A stretch of DNA of 64,000 nucleotides, from assembly GCF_031085175.1 (NCBI RefSeq), contig NZ_JAVHUY010000017.1, positions 1 through 64,000 on the forward strand, in the 5' to 3' direction. Position 1 is the stretch's first letter. Every line of letters starts with the position of its first letter. Shown here in pieces: positions 61,787 to 64,000 of this stretch. The notes beneath the pieces are model-generated. The model did no database searches. It saw nothing but the letters and a program-made list of their open reading frames with translations, and was not told the DNA's origin. This DNA comes from Phytohabitans maris. Lineage in GTDB: Bacteria; Actinomycetota; Actinomycetes; Mycobacteriales; Micromonosporaceae. The position numbers were made by a program, and so were the translations under genes.

Positions 61787-61875
61787 CTCAGGTAAGCCTC
61801 TCTGTTGGGATGCATCGGCCATGAGCGGGCCGAACACCCGCGACGCTAAGAGCGGCAGGTAGCCGGCTTCCACGG

Positions 61876-61897
61876 CGTGGATGAACGAGGAGTGAAC
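61876..61897 (-). promoter_or_regulatory. PHO box (PhoP binding direct repeats) of pstS
   Basis: On the minus strand two 11-nt direct repeats stand head to tail: GTTCACTCCTC (61897-61887) and GTTCATCCACG (61886-61876). This matches the Streptomyces PhoP PHO-box unit (GTTCA plus six). A further unit GTTCACGGAAC lies at 61942-61952. Phosphate starvation control of pstSCAB by PhoRP is inferred. Confidence 0.85.
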
Positions 61898-62011
61898 ACG
61901 TCTACCAGGCAAGATTGCGCGATGCTGAGGGAGAGTTGTCCGTTCCGTGAACCCGGGGGCTTGTGCCGGAAATATCCGATATTGGCGGTCGGCTGTTACC
62001 GCTACGCGATG

Positions 62012-62989
62012 TCACCTTGATGTAGCCGTGACCGGGTGAACAACCCGGCGGTAACTCACGTCCGTGGACCAACGGGCAAAGCCCAGCCGGCTGTAGAGCG
62101 CCACCGCCCGTACGTTCGACTCGTCGACGTAGAGCATCGCCTGATCCAGTCCCCGCCCGCGCAGGTACCGCAGGCCGGCCACGGTCAGCGCGGAGCCGAG
62201 GCCGGTGCCGTTGGCGTCCGGGTCGACGCCGAGCACGTACACCTCGCCGATCGGCTCGTGCTGATGCTCGTGGTGGTGCCCCAGGTCACCGTGCACCTTC
62301 GTCCAGTGGAAGCCGAGCAGCCGCCTGTCCCGCGCGTCCACCGCGAGCAGGAAGCCGTCCGGGTCGAACCACGGCTCCGCCATCCGCAGGTGCAGGTCGC
62401 GCAGCGTCCAGCGGCCCTGGTCCGGGTGGTCGGCGAAGGCCCGGGCGTTGACCGCGACCCACGCCTCGTCGTCCACGCCGGGCCGGAACGGGCGCAGCGC
62501 CACTCCCTCGGGCAGCCGCGGTTCGAGCAGCGGGGCGAAGAGCGAGCGGCGCATCTGCAGGAGCACGCGGGCGCGGGTGAAACCGAGGCCGAGCGCGAGC
62601 GCGCCCGCCGACGGGTGGTCGCCGTGCGCCCAGAGGCGCAGGCGCCCGCGCGGGTCGGTCTGGTCGGTCACGTCCATCGCCGCCCGCACAAGGGCCCGCC
62701 CGAGCCCGTGGCGGCGGTGCAGCGGATGCACCACCAGCTCAGCGGCCGCACCCTCGACCTCGTCGGTGGTGTCCAGGTGGGCATAGCCGGCGAGCGCGCC
62801 GTCGTGGTCCCGCGCCAGCAGGTGTACGGCCGGAGCGTCACCGCCGTGGCGAAGGTGGAGCACTACGTGCTCGGAGAGGGGGTACGCCCCGTCGGTGTCG
62901 CCGGCCGCCTGGGCGAGGGCGAGCACCTCCCGTACCTCTTCCCCCGTCAGTTGATCGGTCCGTGCGGCGACGGGATGAACGGAGGTCAC
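62012..62989 (-). CDS. mshD: Mycothiol synthase
   Basis: This 325-aa double-GNAT enzyme performs the last step of mycothiol synthesis, acetylating Cys-GlcN-Ins with acetyl-CoA. The first domain has ELVVHPLHRRHGLGRALVRA and the second VYVLGVDPDANGTGLGSALTVAG, with the conserved MLYVDESNVRAVALYSRLGF near the C-terminus. GTG 62989 is 6 nt after TACGGT (leaderless). Its presence supports an actinobacterial, mycothiol-using host. Confidence 0.95.
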   Translation of the reverse strand: MTSVHPVAARTDQLTGEEVREVLALAQAAGDTDGAYPLSEHVVLHLRHGGDAPAVHLLARDHDGALAGYAHLDTTDEVEGAAAELVVHPLHRRHGLGRALVRAAMDVTDQTDPRGRLRLWAHGDHPSAGALALGLGFTRARVLLQMRRSLFAPLLEPRLPEGVALRPFRPGVDDEAWVAVNARAFADHPDQGRWTLRDLHLRMAEPWFDPDGFLLAVDARDRRLLGFHWTKVHGDLGHHHEHQHEPIGEVYVLGVDPDANGTGLGSALTVAGLRYLRGRGLDQAMLYVDESNVRAVALYSRLGFARWSTDVSYRRVVHPVTATSR

Positions 62990-63009
62990 CAGCTCACCGT
63001 ATATCTGGA

Positions 63010-63972
63010 TCAGATCTGCCCTGGCTTGAGTGGCCACTCGCGGCCGTGCATGCGGGGCGGGTCGATGCCGGGCGGGAGCGCGCAGAGCTGGAAGCGGCGA
63101 CCCAGGTTGGGCAGGATCGAGCGGAGCGCCGCGAGCGTGCCGCGACGGTCGCCGCCGGCGTCGTGCAGCAGGATGATCGCGCCGCGGGTGGTGCCGGAGT
63201 TGACCGTGCTGGCGATGCTCCCCGCGCCGGGCTTGCGCCAGTCCTGCGGGTCCACGGTCCAGTGCAGCGGCGTCATGCCGAGCTCGCGGGAGACCGCCAC
63301 CACGGACGCGGTCCACGCGCCGCCCGGCTGCCGGTAGTACGACACCCGGGCGCCCGGGGCGGCCTTGCGGATCGCGTCGTTCGTGCGTACGAGGTCGGCC
63401 CGGATGCTGGCCCGGGAGCGCGCGCCCAGCCCCACGTCGTGCTCCCAGGAGTGGTTGCAGAGCGTGTGCCCCTCGCCGACGATCCGCCGTACCAGCGCGG
63501 GGAACGCCTTCACGTTGACGCCGACCAGGCAGAACGTCGCCTTCACGCCGTACCGCCGCAGCAGCGCGAGCGCCTGCGGGGTCTGCGAGGGGTCGGGGCC
63601 GTCGTCGAAGGTGAGCGCCACCTCGGGCGTACCCGTGGTGAGGCGGCTGCCGAACGGTCCACCCCGCTCGGCGGGCAGGGGCGGGCGGCCCGGGCCGGTG
63701 AACGGCTGTACGGCCATCGGAGGCGGTGGCGGCGCGTCCGGCGGTCGGGGCGCGGCCGCCACGTGCTGCGGCGCTCCGGCGGCCGGCTCGGCGGTCGGCT
63801 CGGCCCGCGGCTTTGCGGTGTCGCTGCCCAGGCGGTGCCCGATCAGGTAGGCGCTGGCCACGATCGCGGCGATCACACCGGCGACGATGACCACGGTACG
63901 CACGTTGGACAGTGCGGCACCGGTGCGCTCGCCGGCCTCGGCGGTCTCGTTTGCCTCCTGGATAACAGGCAC
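63010..63972 (-). CDS. Polysaccharide deacetylase (NodB homology domain)
   Basis: The 320-aa protein has an N-terminal membrane helix (TVVIVAGVIAAIVASAYLI), a Pro/Ala-rich linker and a NodB domain. Asp pair TFDDGPDPS, metal His NHSWEHD, RQPGGA and LLHDAGG are all present. Anchored outside the membrane, it likely N-deacetylates peptidoglycan or another wall glycan. GTG 63972 is 6 nt after TATCCT (leaderless). Confidence 0.92.
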   Translation of the reverse strand: MPVIQEANETAEAGERTGAALSNVRTVVIVAGVIAAIVASAYLIGHRLGSDTAKPRAEPTAEPAAGAPQHVAAAPRPPDAPPPPPMAVQPFTGPGRPPLPAERGGPFGSRLTTGTPEVALTFDDGPDPSQTPQALALLRRYGVKATFCLVGVNVKAFPALVRRIVGEGHTLCNHSWEHDVGLGARSRASIRADLVRTNDAIRKAAPGARVSYYRQPGGAWTASVVAVSRELGMTPLHWTVDPQDWRKPGAGSIASTVNSGTTRGAIILLHDAGGDRRGTLAALRSILPNLGRRFQLCALPPGIDPPRMHGREWPLKPGQI

Positions 63973-64000
63973 GGCCTGAGGATAAAACTCACGTAAGACC

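Overview
The window is high-GC actinobacterial DNA, most likely from a Micromonosporaceae-type genome. That placement is an inference from a mycothiol synthase gene (mshD), HrcA/CIRCE control of groEL, a Streptomyces-style PHO box before pstS, DUF3263, DUF4032 and DUF4031 genes, ECF41 sigma architecture, and about a dozen genes whose start codon lies 6-7 nt after a TAnnnT -10 hexamer with no Shine-Dalgarno (leaderless transcripts). It looks like ordinary chromosome. There is no phage, integron, CRISPR array or biosynthetic cluster. Two toxin-antitoxin loci and several families of short intergenic repeats are the accessory component.

Layout. 0-1.5 kb: sugar ABC ATPase (ugpC/msiK type) and tRNA-Thr(UGU). 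1.8-5.1 kb: DUF4352 membrane-anchored protein, DUF3263 protein, and a two-gene ABC-2 exporter with a 24-codon coupled ORF between its genes. 5.1-9.0 kb: divergent DeoR regulator and an amino-sugar operon (SIS isomerase, ROK kinase, nagA). 9.0-10.2 kb: VapBC45-like toxin-antitoxin pair. 10.2-17.2 kb: PAP2 phosphatase, secreted trypsin-like protease, DUF4032 kinase-like protein, RCK-2TM-RCK channel-like protein, a secreted protein of unknown function, and a DUF1232 protein. 17.3-18.0 kb: Phd/PIN toxin-antitoxin pair. 18.0-24.0 kb: Cdc48-like double AAA ATPase, then a fused S15-type hydrolase/ABC ATPase with its permease. 24.1-29.1 kb: S-box (SAM) riboswitch and thrC, a double-GNAT protein, a putative HExxH protein, and paaN. 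29.1-37.5 kb: GNAT, class A beta-lactamase-like hydrolase, cold shock protein, groL with two CIRCE elements, a disordered small protein, a RibD-like reductase, a double GNAT, and a subtilase with a multi-pass membrane domain. 37.6-47.1 kb: glpD, a lipoprotein, a GlcD-type oxidase, DUF4031, HD hydrolase, FUSC protein, PrsW protease, a GroES-like protein, and an AI-2E transporter family protein. 47.8-53.1 kb: dinG, a tandem YbaB-fold protein, DUF402, and an ECF41 sigma factor. 53.2-62 kb: phosphate block (PPK2, DUF47, Pit, then pstSCAB on the minus strand), with an oxidoreductase and an unusual Nudix protein between. 62-64 kb: mshD and a polysaccharide deacetylase.

How the genes work together. 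The clearest functional themes are phosphate and polyphosphate handling (about 53.2-61.9 kb, with a visible PHO box), amino-sugar catabolism (5.1-9.0 kb), SAM-sensing control of threonine synthase, and protein quality control (groL, GroES-like protein, AAA ATPase, several membrane or secreted proteases).

The least explained sequence is in the intergenic islands at about 10.16, 29.1-29.8, 40.0-40.4, 47.1-47.8 and 51.7-52.2 kb. These hold a MITE-like family with GGGCCTG termini and TA flanks, a second composite repeat family, a 31-bp inverted pair, and a 54-nt hairpin present twice. Several of these repeats end exactly at, or supply, the stop codon of the adjacent gene. No complete new defence or metabolic system was recognised.
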